The notes beneath the pieces were generated by a model. It did no database searches and was not told the origin of the DNA. It worked only from the letters and a program-made list of their open reading frames with translations. From Archilochus colubris (lineage: Eukaryota > Chordata > Aves > Apodiformes > Trochilidae): a stretch of DNA of 64,000 bases. The stretch spans positions 63,676 through 127,675 of the forward strand of contig CM041104.1 in NCBI GenBank assembly GCA_023079485.1. Direction: 5' to 3'. This document shows positions 1 through 9,195 of the stretch, piece by piece; the stretch's first letter is position 1; each line of letters begins with the position of its first letter. Both the position numbers and the translations under genes were made by a program.

Positions 1-505
1 ACAGCAAAGGCTCTGTGGGCCCTGCTCAGCCACCCCTCTGCTGACAGCCACCTCCTCAGCTGGAGCAGGCACAAGGCAGGTGGCAGTCTCTATAGGTACC
101 TCCCTGAGTCCTCAAAGCCCTCCTGACCATCCTCGTCCTCAGATGATAAGAGGATCCGGATGTCTGCTGGAAGCCGACTGGAAATCTAACAGAGCAAGGG
201 AAGAGGGTGAGCTGAAGGTGCTGGCAGGAGAGAATGAAGGGCCCGACCCAGCACCCAGCCACGTGCCAGTTCCTGAGGACAGAGCCAGCCCTGGGCAGGG
301 GGACCAGAAGAGGGGGCTGGCCTGGGTCAGGCCAGAGATCTGCCCAGCAACCACTGCCATGCAGGAGCACAGCAAAGCAGCCGAAGGCCCCTCACTCACC
401 TGTCTCCATCAGCTGGGCCTGTGCGGTGTGGGGATGTCACAAAGGGTCCCCTTGTCACCTGGAAGCCGGGTCGGGTGTGCCCAGGCAGGTGCTGGAACAT
501 GCCTG
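1..505. other. intergenic, nothing recognised
   Basis: No conserved domain, splice-bounded exon or repeat signature was recognised here. Open frames exist on both strands but carry no recognisable motif. Confidence 0.4.
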
Positions 506-682
506 AAGAATCACGGAATCAGGGAACCATCATGGCTGGAAAAGACCTCAAGATCACCGAGTCCAAGTGTCAGTCCTACACCCTCGGAACCACCACATCA
601 TCTCCCCAAGCACCAAAGCTGTCCCTTTGTTGGACACCTCCAGGGATGGAGACTCCTGCATTGGCAGCCTGTGCCAATGCTT
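506..682 (-). mobile_element. CR1 LINE 3' end fragment
   Basis: On the plus strand the block begins with GAATCACGGAATCA, a decayed copy of the reverse complement of the CR1 terminal octamer repeat. It continues with the typical CR1 3' run (GGAAAAGACCTCAAGATCA, then CACCTCCAGGGATGG, then GGCAGCCTGTGCCAATGCTT). The element therefore reads on the minus strand and is 5'-truncated near 682, where ERV gag-like sequence starts. Confidence 0.8.
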
Positions 683-717
683 CTAAAAAGATGGCTGCTC
701 AAGTCTCCAGCGCGGAG
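681..717 (+). pseudogene. tiny ERV gag C-terminal remnant
   Basis: About 37 bases match, with a few differences, the segment near the C-terminal end of the gag ORF on the other strand around 12.49-12.53 kb. They share an uninterrupted identical run of about 24 bases encoding KKMAAQVSS. The fragment is sense on the plus strand and directly abuts the CR1 3' fragment. Too short to be functional; no further gag or pol was recognised after it. Confidence 0.55.
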
Positions 718-720
718 AAT

Positions 721-2030
721 ACTCTTTGTTCATTCAGATGACTCTCACCTGGGTGCTGTTTTGAGCAGCAGGTTGTTCAAAGCTCACCTGTCTTTCAGCA
801 GCCTGACTGTCTCTTTAGCCACCTCTGTCATGATGACCACATCTCTCTTTTCCCATCTGTCTCTCTAAACTCTTTCTCATCAGATTCTTCTTCAATTTCT
901 CTGTTTGACTTTTCTTGGCTGGCACAAAGGAAACCTTCTGCTGTGCCCGTGTGCAGTCAGTTCTCTAAGGAGAGCAGGTGGGAGGTGGTGCAGTGGAGCT
1001 GTAACCTCCAGCTGCAGAGAGGAGAGGAGAAGTCTGATGCAAAGACCAGGGATGGAAGTCCCAGGTGGGACATGAAAAGAAATGGTGGGTCTGGGGAGGT
1101 GAGAAGTAAAGTGTCCCACACAGTGTCAGCCCTCAGGGAACTTCTGTCACCTCTTGTCTAAACTGAAAATCATTACGGGATCTGTTAAAATATTAAAAAA
1201 AAACAACTCCCACAAACCATTTTCTTTAATCACAATATGAAATGTTCCTTCTTAACTACAGTGGGAAAACCTCTCCAATTAGCTGTACAAGTCTGGAAGA
1301 TGTGAAGAATATCCCATGGAGAGCCATGGCCCTTTAGTGCTCTCTGTATTTCAAAGAGCCCCAGGGTGTGTTTGGTGCTGAGTGAATGATCATCAGGTGC
1401 TGGGAAGTGAACAAACTTCTCCAGAAGTCAGAATGGAACCTGAAAGTACCTTGAAGCATGGATTGGCCCCACTGAGGGCCATTGCTGCCAGAGCCTCCCC
1501 ATGGCCTTGTTAAGAGCAGAGCACTGGAGGCCATGATTGCAGGGAGGCAAAGGCTCTATAAAAAAGGTGGCTCTGAAGCCAAGGATTTTTCAATATTTAC
1601 TATTTATTAATGGAGCATTGAGGACAAACTCTTAAGTCCCGGCAATGGGAAGGCAGAGCCCATCCCTCACTTGCGAGTCAGGACTCTTCCTGGGGACAGT
1701 GGAGTATGAAAATTAAGTAATAAAAAAATTTCTGACACCTCTTGACCTCCCCAAGAAGGGGAAAGAAAGTCCAGAGCCTCAGGACAAAATGACTCCTGGT
1801 AGACCATGGTGGTTGTGGCAGCTGCCATATCTGAGGTGACAAAGCCCTTGGTCCTCTTGGGCCTTTCAGCCTTACAGAGCCCTTGGCCACCTCTCCTGCA
1901 GGCTGCCCTACACTGTCCATGCCTGCAGCTCCTTCTTTGAACTGCTTTAAAAAGGCTTTAAACTGAAAGACAAGGAGGGAGGAACCCAAGATGGCAAAGA
2001 TCACACCACCATCGCCACTACAACTGATCT
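721..2030. other. no gene recognised; AT-rich and GC-rich unique-looking DNA
   Basis: No domain or splice-supported exon was seen. The 1680-2030 part resembles repeat flank by texture and may be diverged ERV sequence upstream of the LTR piece that follows, but this is not secure. Confidence 0.35.
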
Positions 2031-2039
2031 GGGATTAAA

Positions 2040-2339
2040 CCAGGCCTGATGACCCCAGGAGTCCAGGCTGGACTTTCCCAGGGCCGCCCTGAAGCCTCAG
2101 TAGTGACCTGAGAGTTATTGGGTGTGGGGGAGGATGAGTGTGGTACCATTTTTCTGTATATTTGTATATATTTACTAATTTTTCCTTTTTTTCATTACTG
2201 TTTTATTAAAGCTGTGTAGTTTAGTTTCCAACCCGTAAGTCTCTCTCCTTATTCTCCTTTCTTTATCAGGATAGGGAAGGACATTAATACAGAGCTTCTG
2301 TCATTCGGTTAATTGCCAGCCCAGTGTTAAACCCTGAGA
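2040..2339 (+). mobile_element. partial ERV LTR (R-U5 part), plus strand
   Basis: This block aligns by eye with the reverse complement of the complete LTR at 7969-8782. Shared runs include GGAGTCCAGGCTGGACTTTCC, GTATATTTGTATATATTTA, GTGTAGTTTAGTTTCCAACCC and CAGTGTTAAACC near the 3' end. It keeps an ATTAAA polyadenylation-like signal (about 2205). The U3 side is missing or unrecognisable. A primer binding site and gag-like sequence follow in the same orientation, so this is the 5' LTR of a truncated provirus. Confidence 0.8.
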
Positions 2340-2346
2340 GATTTAT

Positions 2347-2364
2347 TGGTGCCCAATGTGGGGC
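2347..2364 (+). other. retroviral primer binding site, tRNA-Lys type
   Basis: TGGTGCCCAATGTGGGGC lies 7 bases after the inferred LTR end. It differs from the classical tRNA-Lys(1,2) binding site at two positions, both C-to-T changes in a CpG context, as expected of an old methylated site. The spacing and the LTR upstream support the call. Confidence 0.75.
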
Positions 2365-2450
2365 TTAAGCTAATTAGCTCGAGCGCAGTTGAAATTTCAA
2401 CTCATTTACATGAATAATTTGAATTTTTACTTCAGTGGGAGGATACCCAG

Positions 2451-2714
2451 ATGGCTCCACTGAGAGGGAATCCAACTATTTTCTCTGGAAAATTCACAGG
2501 GTTGGAAATTAAGCCAATCATGCTGTACCTTTGGTACTCAGGGTATGTGATCTGTGGCTTTTTATCTGGGATTAGTGTTGCTCTGTGGTTCATTCTTGGT
2601 AAGAGCTGCTTGCTATCCATAATTGTGACACGGCCTGCAGCAGTGTGGTACATGGTAAATTGTTTTTTCGCACACCTAGGAGATACACATAGGATACACA
2701 TTTCATACACATAG
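2451..2714 (+). pseudogene. hydrophobic leader ORF of the plus-strand ERV
   Basis: An 87-codon open frame lies between the primer binding site and the gag remnant. Residues about 23-62 are strongly hydrophobic (including LYLWYSGYVICGFLSGISVA and ALWFILG), suggesting one or two membrane spans. The more complete gag on the opposite strand also begins with hydrophobic segments, so this may be the remains of the same N-terminal region. Sequence similarity between the two was not established by eye, and an internal deletion appears to join this part to the capsid-like part. It could be chance, but two copies of this element type share the property. Confidence 0.4.
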
Positions 2715-3055
2715 GAAATATCCCTACAAAGTGGCAATAGACTGCCCACAGGTCAAAGCACCCACACTTGGATAAGCTCTCAGGTATCAGAAAGACTTGG
2801 CTGTACGAGATGTGATCTCTACCAATGATGAGACTGCAGATCCTTATCACATGCCATGCCCTAAGCCTGTGAGGCAAAGGTTTGTGCATGCTGCACCATC
2901 CCCATTTAACCCTACACTATCAGCAATGTTATGGATTCCTGGAGAAACGGAACCAACTGTGGGTGATGGGATTAAAACAGCACGAGAATATGAAGATGCT
3001 GTCATGGCTCCACATCGGGGCTGGGTCTCAGGTGTAAAGGGAACAGCTAAGAAAC
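2713..3055 (+). pseudogene. gag: ERV gag fragment (capsid-like region)
   Basis: The plus strand encodes a stretch matching the middle of the minus-strand gag. Shared peptides include AVRDVI, DPYH-PCPKP, QRFVHAAP, PFN-TLS-MLW and VGD-IKT-RE-EDAV-AP. The start of the homology, around the IDCPQ-KA equivalent, contains an in-frame stop, so the frame is broken. The fragment ends near 3055, where CR1-flanking repeat sequence takes over. It belongs to the provirus whose LTR and primer binding site lie just upstream. Pol is absent here. Confidence 0.85.
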
Positions 3056-3066
3056 TGCACCTACCC

Positions 3067-3245
3067 CATCACAAAGCCCTGGTGGTGCTGTCAGGAGCTC
3101 AGGGCTGGAACTGGCTGGGATTGTGTCACAGAATCATAGATTCATGGAATGGATTGAGTTAGAAGGGTTAAAGATAATCTTGTTACAACCCCCTGCATGC
3201 ATGGGTAGGGACACCTCCCATCAACTGAAGCCAACCCTGCCCCTG
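3067..3245 (-). mobile_element. third, diverged copy of the CR1-containing repeat
   Basis: The run CATCACAAAGCCCTGGTGGT and the following GGAACTGGCTGGGA-TGTGTCACAGAATCAT recur at about 3746 and 6017. From about 3128 this is a CR1 3' end on the minus strand (CAGAATCATAGATTCATGGAAT, a variant of the terminal repeat). It is clearly more diverged than the two near-identical copies, so it is an older member of the same duplication. Confidence 0.7.
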
Positions 3246-3267
3246 TCCCCATAGAACTCACTAGTAA

Positions 3268-4480
3268 TCTAGACACAGAGAGACAAAAGCAATCTCACCT
3301 TCCTGCCCCTTTCCCCAGATATGATCACGTTGCTCAAATGTGACTTTTCCAAAAACTTTACGTGTTTCAGTTAAAAGCCAACATCACACAGGTGTGGGTT
3401 TCTCCAGGGCTGCAGATCCACATCTGCCCCTCCGTGCTCCTCCATGGGCTGCAGGGGACAGCTGCCCTCTCCCCACAGCCTGCAGGGGAACTTCTGGTCT
3501 GGCCCTTCCTTCAGTCACTGACCTTGGGGTCTTGTGGAGGCCTGGCAGCAGGCTTCCACCTCCTTCTCCAGGGACATCTTGGGCATTTTCTGCCACAGAC
3601 ATTCCATGGTCACCCAGGGCAGCTGCTGACTCCTGAGGGAGGTGCTCTCCCAGATAGCGGCACCCAAGCTGCCCACCCCTCTTATATACCCCCAGGGTCA
3701 CTGCAGAGACCCCCATGATAATGGTGTCCTGGCACCAGACCCTGCATCACAAAGCCCTGGTGGTGGCTGTGGAGACTCCCAGGCCTGGAACTGGCTGGGA
3801 CTGTGTCACAGAATCATGGAATCATGGAATGGGTTGGCTTGGAAGGGTTCAAGATCATCTGGTTCCAACCCAACCCATTCCATGATTCCATGATCCCACT
3901 CAACTGATGCCAACCCTGGCCCTGTGCCCATGGAACTCCCTTCTTAATCCCACCCACAGCGTCAGCCTCACTCAGCAGTAGTGTCTCTTGGAGCTGCTCC
4001 AGGATGAGGTTCCCATAATCCTCCTGCTGCATGATCCTCCAGATCATTCCCATGACCCTCCAGATCATTCTGAATCACAGAACACCTCAGGCTGGAAGAG
4101 ACCCCTAAGCATCTCCTTGTCTGAGTGCCCTGCTCAAGGCAGGATGAACCAGATGAGGTTGCTCAAGGGCTTTCCCAGCGTGGCTTCATCCACACAGGGG
4201 CTGAAAGTGCCTTTTGTCCCACCCCACAGGGGGATTATAAAGGCAGCAAACAGTGTTGGCACAACTTCTGGACACTGAGGCACCATCACTGCTTGCCAGG
4301 ACGACTTTGGATCCCTGATGGCACTGTGACCCTCATCATCTCATGAACTTCCCACCCACCACATCACCCACCTCTTCATTCCAGACATCCCCAGCCTGGC
4401 TACAACAGGACAATGGTAGAGCATGGCAGAGGGCTTGCTAAAGGCCAGGTGCACCCTATGCCCTTTTATGCCCTGCCCAC
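3268..4480. repeat. duplicated block, copy A
   Basis: From about 3420 to 4430 this block matches 5691-6701 with an almost constant offset of 2,271 bases and very few differences. The homology extends left to the shared ATCTAGACACAGAGAGACAA run, with one 41-base length difference where copy B has an extra CTCCATGGGCTGCAGATC-type unit. The content is an LTR-like or repeat segment (CCATGGGCTGCAGGGGACAG and following), a palindromic CR1 3' end at 3805, and another CR1 piece at about 4070. No host exon was recognised. Confidence 0.85.
3813..3894. repeat. 25-base inverted repeat (hairpin), copy A
   Basis: Bases 3813-3837 and 3870-3894 are exact reverse complements, separated by a 32-base loop. The arms include the CR1 terminal repeat (TCATGGAATCATGGAAT) followed by GGGTTGG. 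Both strands therefore encode nearly the same short peptide. Confidence 0.9.
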
Positions 4481-4489
4481 TCTCCAGTG

Positions 4490-4862
4490 GATTCCTGTCC
4501 CTTGAACAACTGGATCCAGTATTTCAGGTGTGGTCCCACAGGGCAGAGTAGAGGGGTAGGAAAACCTCCCGAGATCTGTTGGGCACACTTTTCCTGATGC
4601 ACCCCATGACACCATTGGTACCGGGCCCATTATTGACCCATGGAGAATTTGCTGTCTCCTGGGACTCAAGATTTTTCTCTGTGAAGTACTTTTCCAGCAG
4701 GATGGCTCCTCATCTGCACTGGTGGTTGGTGTGATTCCTTCCCAGAATGCAGGTCTCCAGCCTGTCCACATCTGATGGAGAGCTTCTGGTGTCTCAGCCA
4801 CCTCTCACAGCTTGGATCATCATTGAACTTGCTGAGGGTACACTCGATCCACTCATTCATTG
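4490..4862 (-). mobile_element. CR1 fragment, minus strand
   Basis: On the minus strand the right end encodes [21 protein letters not shown] and RCGQAG. This is the same CR1 segment found on the plus strand at about 5196-5290. The remainder reads as CR1 3' sequence (plus-strand TGATGCACCCCATGACACCA). It lies head-to-head with the plus-strand CR1 piece at 4863. Confidence 0.75.
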
Positions 4863-5395
4863 ACTCAAGGAGAAATCTATCTTGATTAACCTGATATCCT
4901 TCTACAAAGAGATGACCAAATGGGCAGATGAAGGGAGAGCAGTCGATGTCATATACCTTGACTTCAGTAAAGCTTTAGACACTGTCTCCCATAATATCCT
5001 CTTAAGAAAACTGAAGAAGTGAGGAACAGATGATTGGACTGAGGTGGATTGGTAACTGGCTCAACAACAGAGTTCAGAGGGTTGTGATGAGTGGCACAGA
5101 GTCAAGTTGGAGGCCTGTGGCCAGTGGTGTTCCCCAGGGATCAGTACTGGGTCCAGTTTTCTTCAATCTCTTCATCAGCGACCTGAATGAGAGGATGGAG
5201 TGTACCCTCAGCACGTTCACTGATGATCCAAGCTGTGAGAGGTGGCTGAGACACCAGAAACTCTCCATCAGATGTGGGCAGGCTGGAGAGCTGGGCAAAG
5301 GTGAACTTCAAGTTCAATAAGGACAAGTGTAGAGTCCTGCATCTGGGGATGCAGTCCCCGAGGGGAGAGCAGTGCTGGAGAAGAGACACCTTCCC
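4863..5395 (+). mobile_element. CR1 LINE reverse-transcriptase fragment
   Basis: The translation gives recognisable CR1 reverse-transcriptase motifs: YLDFSKALDTVSHNILL, then a stop, [34 protein letters not shown], and KCRVLHLGMQ at the end. The usual catalytic [FY]xDD region is replaced by TFTDDPS, and there is at least one in-frame stop (about 5020), so it is a dead fragment. It forms an inverted pair with the neighbouring minus-strand CR1 piece. Confidence 0.85.
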
Positions 5396-5397
5396 CT

Positions 5398-5465
5398 CTG
5401 GGGAAAGGAGAGAGGAGAAGGGAGAGAGACTGAGGGGCTGGAAACTCAACTGCACAGCTGGCATG
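5398..5465 (-). mobile_element. ERV LTR fragment (R region)
   Basis: The run GGGAAAGGAGAGAGGAGAAG through GGCTGGAAACTCAACTGCACA resembles 8043-8098 in the LTR of the minus-strand ERV. It is short and diverged and lies between the CR1 fragment and copy B of the duplication. Confidence 0.55.
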
Positions 5466-5497
5466 GAACAGCCCTGCTGGAAAGGAAAAGAAGGATA

Positions 5498-6751
5498 TCT
5501 AGACACAGAGAGACAAAAGCCATCTCACCTTCCTGCCCCTTGCCCCAGCCATGCTCACTTTGCTCAAATGTGACTTTTTTCCTAAATCTTAATGTATTTC
5601 AGTTAACAACTAACATCACCCAGGTGTGGGTTTCTCCACGGATGAAGATCTACATCTGTCCCACCATGCTTCTCCATGGGCTGCAGATCCCCATCTGCCC
5701 CTCCGTGCTCCTCCATGGGCTGCAGGGGACAGCTGCCCTCTCCCCACAGCCTGCAGGGGAACTTCTGGTCTGGCCCTTCCTTCAGTCACTGACCTTGGGG
5801 TCTTGTGGAGGCCTGGCAGCAGGCTTCCACCTCCTTCTCCAGGGACATCTTGGGCATTTTCTGCCACAGACATTCCATGGTCACCCAGGGCAGCTGCTGA
5901 CTCCTGAGGGAGGTGCTCTCCCAGATAGCGGCACCCAAGCTGCCCACCCCTCTTATATACCCCCAGGGTCACTGCAGAGACCCCCATGATAATGGTGTCC
6001 TGGCACCAGACCCTGCATCACAAAGCCCTGGTGGTGGCTGTGGAGACTCCCAGGCCTGGAACTGGCTGGGACTGTGTCACAGAATCATGGAATCATGGAA
6101 TGGGTTGGCTTGGAAGGGTTCAAGATCATCTGGTTCCAACCCAACCCATTCCATGATTCCATGATCCCACTCAACTGATGCCAACCCTGGCCCTGTGCCC
6201 ATGGAACTCCCTTCTTAATCCCACCCACAGCGTCAGCCTCACTCAGCAGTAGTGTCTCTTGGAGCTGCTCCAGGATGAGGTTCCCATAATCCTCCTGCTG
6301 CATGATCCTCCAGATCATTCCCATGACCCTCCAGATCATTCTGAATCACAGAACACCTCAGGCTGGAAGAGACCCCTAAGCATCTCCTTGTCTGAGTGCC
6401 CTGCTCAAGGCAGGATGAACCAGATGAGGTTGCTCAAGGGCTTTCCCAGCGTGGCTTCATCCACACAGGGGCTGAAAGTGCCTTTTGTCCCACCCCACAG
6501 GGGGATTATAAAGGCAGCAAACAGTGTTGGCACAACTTCTGGACACTGAGGCACCATCACTGCTTGCCAGGACGACTTTGGATCCCTGATGGCACTGTGA
6601 CCCTCATCATCTCATGAACTTCCCACCCACCACATCACCCACCTCTTCAATCCAGACATCCCCAGCCTGGCTACAACAGGACAATGGTAGAGCATGGCAA
6701 AGGGCTTGCTAAAGGCCAGGTGCACCCCATGCCTTTCTGTGCCCTGACCAC
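5498..6751. repeat. duplicated block, copy B
   Basis: Second copy of the block at 3268-4480; see that entry for the content. It differs mainly by a 41-base insertion near 5640-5690, where the CTCCATGGGCTGCAG unit is repeated, and by scattered substitutions at the outer ends. After about 6751 the two copies diverge. Confidence 0.85.
6084..6165. repeat. 25-base inverted repeat (hairpin), copy B
   Basis: Arms at 6084-6108 and 6141-6165 are the exact counterpart of the hairpin at 3813-3894. The palindrome existed before the duplication, or was copied by it, without any change. Confidence 0.88.
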
Positions 6752-6802
6752 TCTGCTTCAGCAATCCCCTCTTTGTCCTTCACCTGCCTGGAACAGGCTC
6801 AT

Positions 6803-7007
6803 TTCTCATTCCCATGGTTTTCCTTTTCTCCCAGTCCCAGGGTCAAAGAGTATCTGTGTGTGCTGAGGGGGAGAGGCTGTGGTGTCTGCAGCAGGAGCAG
6901 CAGCAGCGTTGGCTTTCTCAACAGCAGCAGTGTCTGTGGGCAGCAGCTGCCAAGAAAGCAAAAGTACAAGACAGAAAATTACCTTTATCCTGCCCCAAAC
7001 CAGGACA
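6803..7007 (-). mobile_element. rearranged ERV remnant: LTR start joined to gag
   Basis: Bases about 6811-6940 match the plus-strand face of the gag ORF at 13484-13610 (GGTTTTCCTTTTCTCC, GCTGAGGGGGAGAGGCTGT, CAGTGTCTGTGGG). Bases about 6950-7007 match the first 55 bases of the LTR (plus-strand face 8728-8782, ending CAAACCAGGACA). On the minus strand the LTR start runs directly into gag, with the rest of the LTR, the leader and the 5' part of gag deleted. Confidence 0.75.
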
Positions 7008-7968
7008 CACCTGGTTTTTAGCTGTACCTTGCACTAAGCAGAGGTCTGCAGAAATAAAATGATATCCTCTGAACTTCAGAATGACAGTGTGGGATGGTGT
7101 GACATCAAGAGATATACCCTAGATACAGGAAACACAACCTAGCAAATAGACTGGAAAACCTGTTGGTGAGGTCCTTTGTTCCAGCTGCTGACCACCAAGG
7201 GATGGATGCTCTCTGCTTGGCTGTGGGACCCGCTGGGAACAGGACTGCCCCAGAGATTTCTCTGCAGGGACCAAATGCTTCCACCAAAAGTATTCCGGAG
7301 TGAATTCTTTTCTTCATAAGAGTTGAATGGCAAAGCTGTCTGTGCCTTAGAGCTCCCTGCCTGTTTCTTGAAGAGCTGCTCTCTCTGGGGATATCCCAAT
7401 TCCTCTTTCTGTCTGACAAATAGGAAAGCCCTGTCCCCCTCTGCAGGATGTGTCTGTCGTGTGCTGGTCAGGCTGCAGAAGTCATTCTGTGCAGAGGCAG
7501 CACAAGTTTGGACTGGATCCCCAAAGGGAGATGGTGAGATGAGTGTTTGCTGCTGTGAGTTGTGCCTGAAGGAAAGGGAGCAGATCAGAGGGCTGGGTGT
7601 GGAGACACGTGTGACAGCTCGAGAGCAGAGCTGCCATGAAGCCTCTTTTAGAATGAGGCTCTGAAACTGGAGTGGCATCAGAAAGCACTGGGAAGAAATC
7701 CACTGTCCATGTGCTTTCCTTAGGAAAATGAACCCTCTGGCCCACACCATGGAACTGGAGCTGAGCTCTGGCCCTCAAAACTGAGCCATGCCAGACACGC
7801 AGCAAAGGACATGAGCACATTGCTGGTGCCCAAGTGATTTCTGGAGCAGTCTTTCTACTGCCAAGGCCCTTTATGGACTCTTGAAAAGCAGGCTATGGTT
7901 TTTGCTTCAGAAATGTGAGTTTTTCTATTCCATTTCATAAACCAGGCTTGAAGAAAATGAAAAAGGGT
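7008..7968. other. no gene recognised between ERV pieces
   Basis: Two open frames of 100-200 codons on the minus strand and one on the plus strand lack recognisable domains. Nothing else was identified before the LTR boundary at 7969. Confidence 0.4.
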
Positions 7969-8450
7969 TGTCACGGTTTAACACTGGCCCGGCGATTAAA
8001 CCGAATAACAGACGCTCTCTATTAATCTCTCTCTCCTTGATAGGGAAAGGAGAGAGAATAAGGGAGAGAGACTTATGGGTTGGAAACTAAACTACACAAC
8101 CTTAATGAACAGTAATGATAAATAGGTAAAATTACTAAATATATACAAATATACAGGAAAATGGAACCACATTCCTCCCCCTCTCCCCCAATAACTCTCA
8201 CGTCACCACCGAGGCTGTAAGGCAGCCCTGGGAAAGTCCAGGCTGGACTCCTGGAGTCGGCAGCAGTCGGGAACCGGAGGCAGGAACACACAGATATGGG
8301 CTGGCACGGATCAGGACCACAGGCAAACGAACGGACGGGATCCTTCCAGGATGCCGAGAAGGAAGGGAAGCAGGGAAATCAGGAAATCCAGGAGTCTGGA
8401 AATCTGGAAATCCGGAAAAAGATCTGGCTCGGCCCTCGTGATGCCTCAAA

Positions 8451-8456
8451 TTTATA
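8451..8456 (-). promoter_or_regulatory. LTR TATA box
   Basis: TATAAA on the minus strand, inside AGTATAAATT. It lies about 330 bases into the LTR, a normal U3/R position. Confidence 0.6.
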
Positions 8457-8463
8457 CTGAGTG

Positions 8464-8470
8464 TGACGTA
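8464..8470 (-). promoter_or_regulatory. ATF/CREB-like site in LTR U3
   Basis: TACGTCA on the minus strand, 7 bases upstream of the TATA box. It matches the CRE core; binding is inferred only. Confidence 0.4.
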
Positions 8471-8782
8471 TATGGGATGGAATACTCTGTTTGGTCAATT
8501 CTGGCATCTATCTTGTCCGTTCCTCCCTAAAGGAGGGCTCAGGTGGGACCTCTGTATCCTCCTGGATGGTAAAATGTTTTCCTCAGAGCTGAGCAGTGTC
8601 CTTGGCTCTGCATACCAGTCTCTAGCAGTAACTATAAACATCAAGTGTTATCAATCCTAGAAACACACACTGTCTGAGAAACTTGCTGTTAATTTCAGCA
8701 AGTGCAAGTACTTACAAGAGACTTAGCTAAAAGTAAAAGTACAAAACAGAAAATCACCTTTATCCTGGCCCAAACCAGGACA

Positions 8783-8793
8783 TTCCACCCCTT
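8783..8793 (-). other. polypurine tract of the ERV
   Basis: AAGGGGTGGAA on the minus strand ends exactly at the LTR start TG. This is the expected primer site for plus-strand DNA synthesis and fixes the LTR boundary. Confidence 0.8.
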
Positions 8794-9195
8794 ATTCCAT
8801 ACCATTTGCGTCATGCTCCAATCATTACTACCTTTTATCCTTAAACATGTTATACAAAAATTATTACTATCTCTCTGTGCTAAAATTCAGTAAGTAATTC
8901 AGTCTACAATTGCAGATGTTGATCTATTGTAGCAGATTCTCAAAAGAAGGACCAGTCTTCACAGTTCGTGTCCATGGTCCACAAGTTGCAGGTTGCAGAT
9001 GGTAATTTCAAGGAAGTTACTGGATGCCAGCTGATGAACCTAGTTCTGGTTTCATCACCACAAAATCATCCTGAAAAACACTCATAGAACACTGTTAGTT
9101 TATGCAACAGTTCACATAACAGTAGTTATGGTGGGATACAAGTTCACGACTCCCAAAGAGTCTATGCATTACTGATTAAGCTAGACAAGCAGAAA

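Larger units (their letters stand above)
7969..8782 (-). repeat. 3' LTR of the minus-strand ERV, 814 bp
   Basis: Read on the minus strand it starts TGTCCTGGTTTGGGCCAGGA and ends GTTAAACCGTGACA, giving the canonical TG...CA ends. A polypurine tract abuts its start. A TATA box lies at 8451-8456 and an ATF/CREB-like site just upstream. The R-U5 part matches the plus-strand LTR at 2040-2339. The polyadenylation signal seen there as ATTAAA is ATTAAG here. No target-site duplication can be checked because the other LTR is missing. Confidence 0.85.

Noticed and set aside
80..868. 262-codon plus-strand open frame
   Set aside because: It runs through a reverse-oriented CR1 3' end and an ERV scrap, so it is not one ancestral coding sequence.
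4070..4200. Separate gene around the GAATCACAGAACACCTCAGG run
   Set aside because: This is another reverse-oriented CR1 3' end inside copy A (and its match in copy B).
3642..4346. Identical predicted peptides at 3642-4346 and 5913-6617 as a duplicated gene
   Set aside because: The identity is that of the duplicated repeat block. The peptides read through CR1 ends and a palindrome and have no domain.
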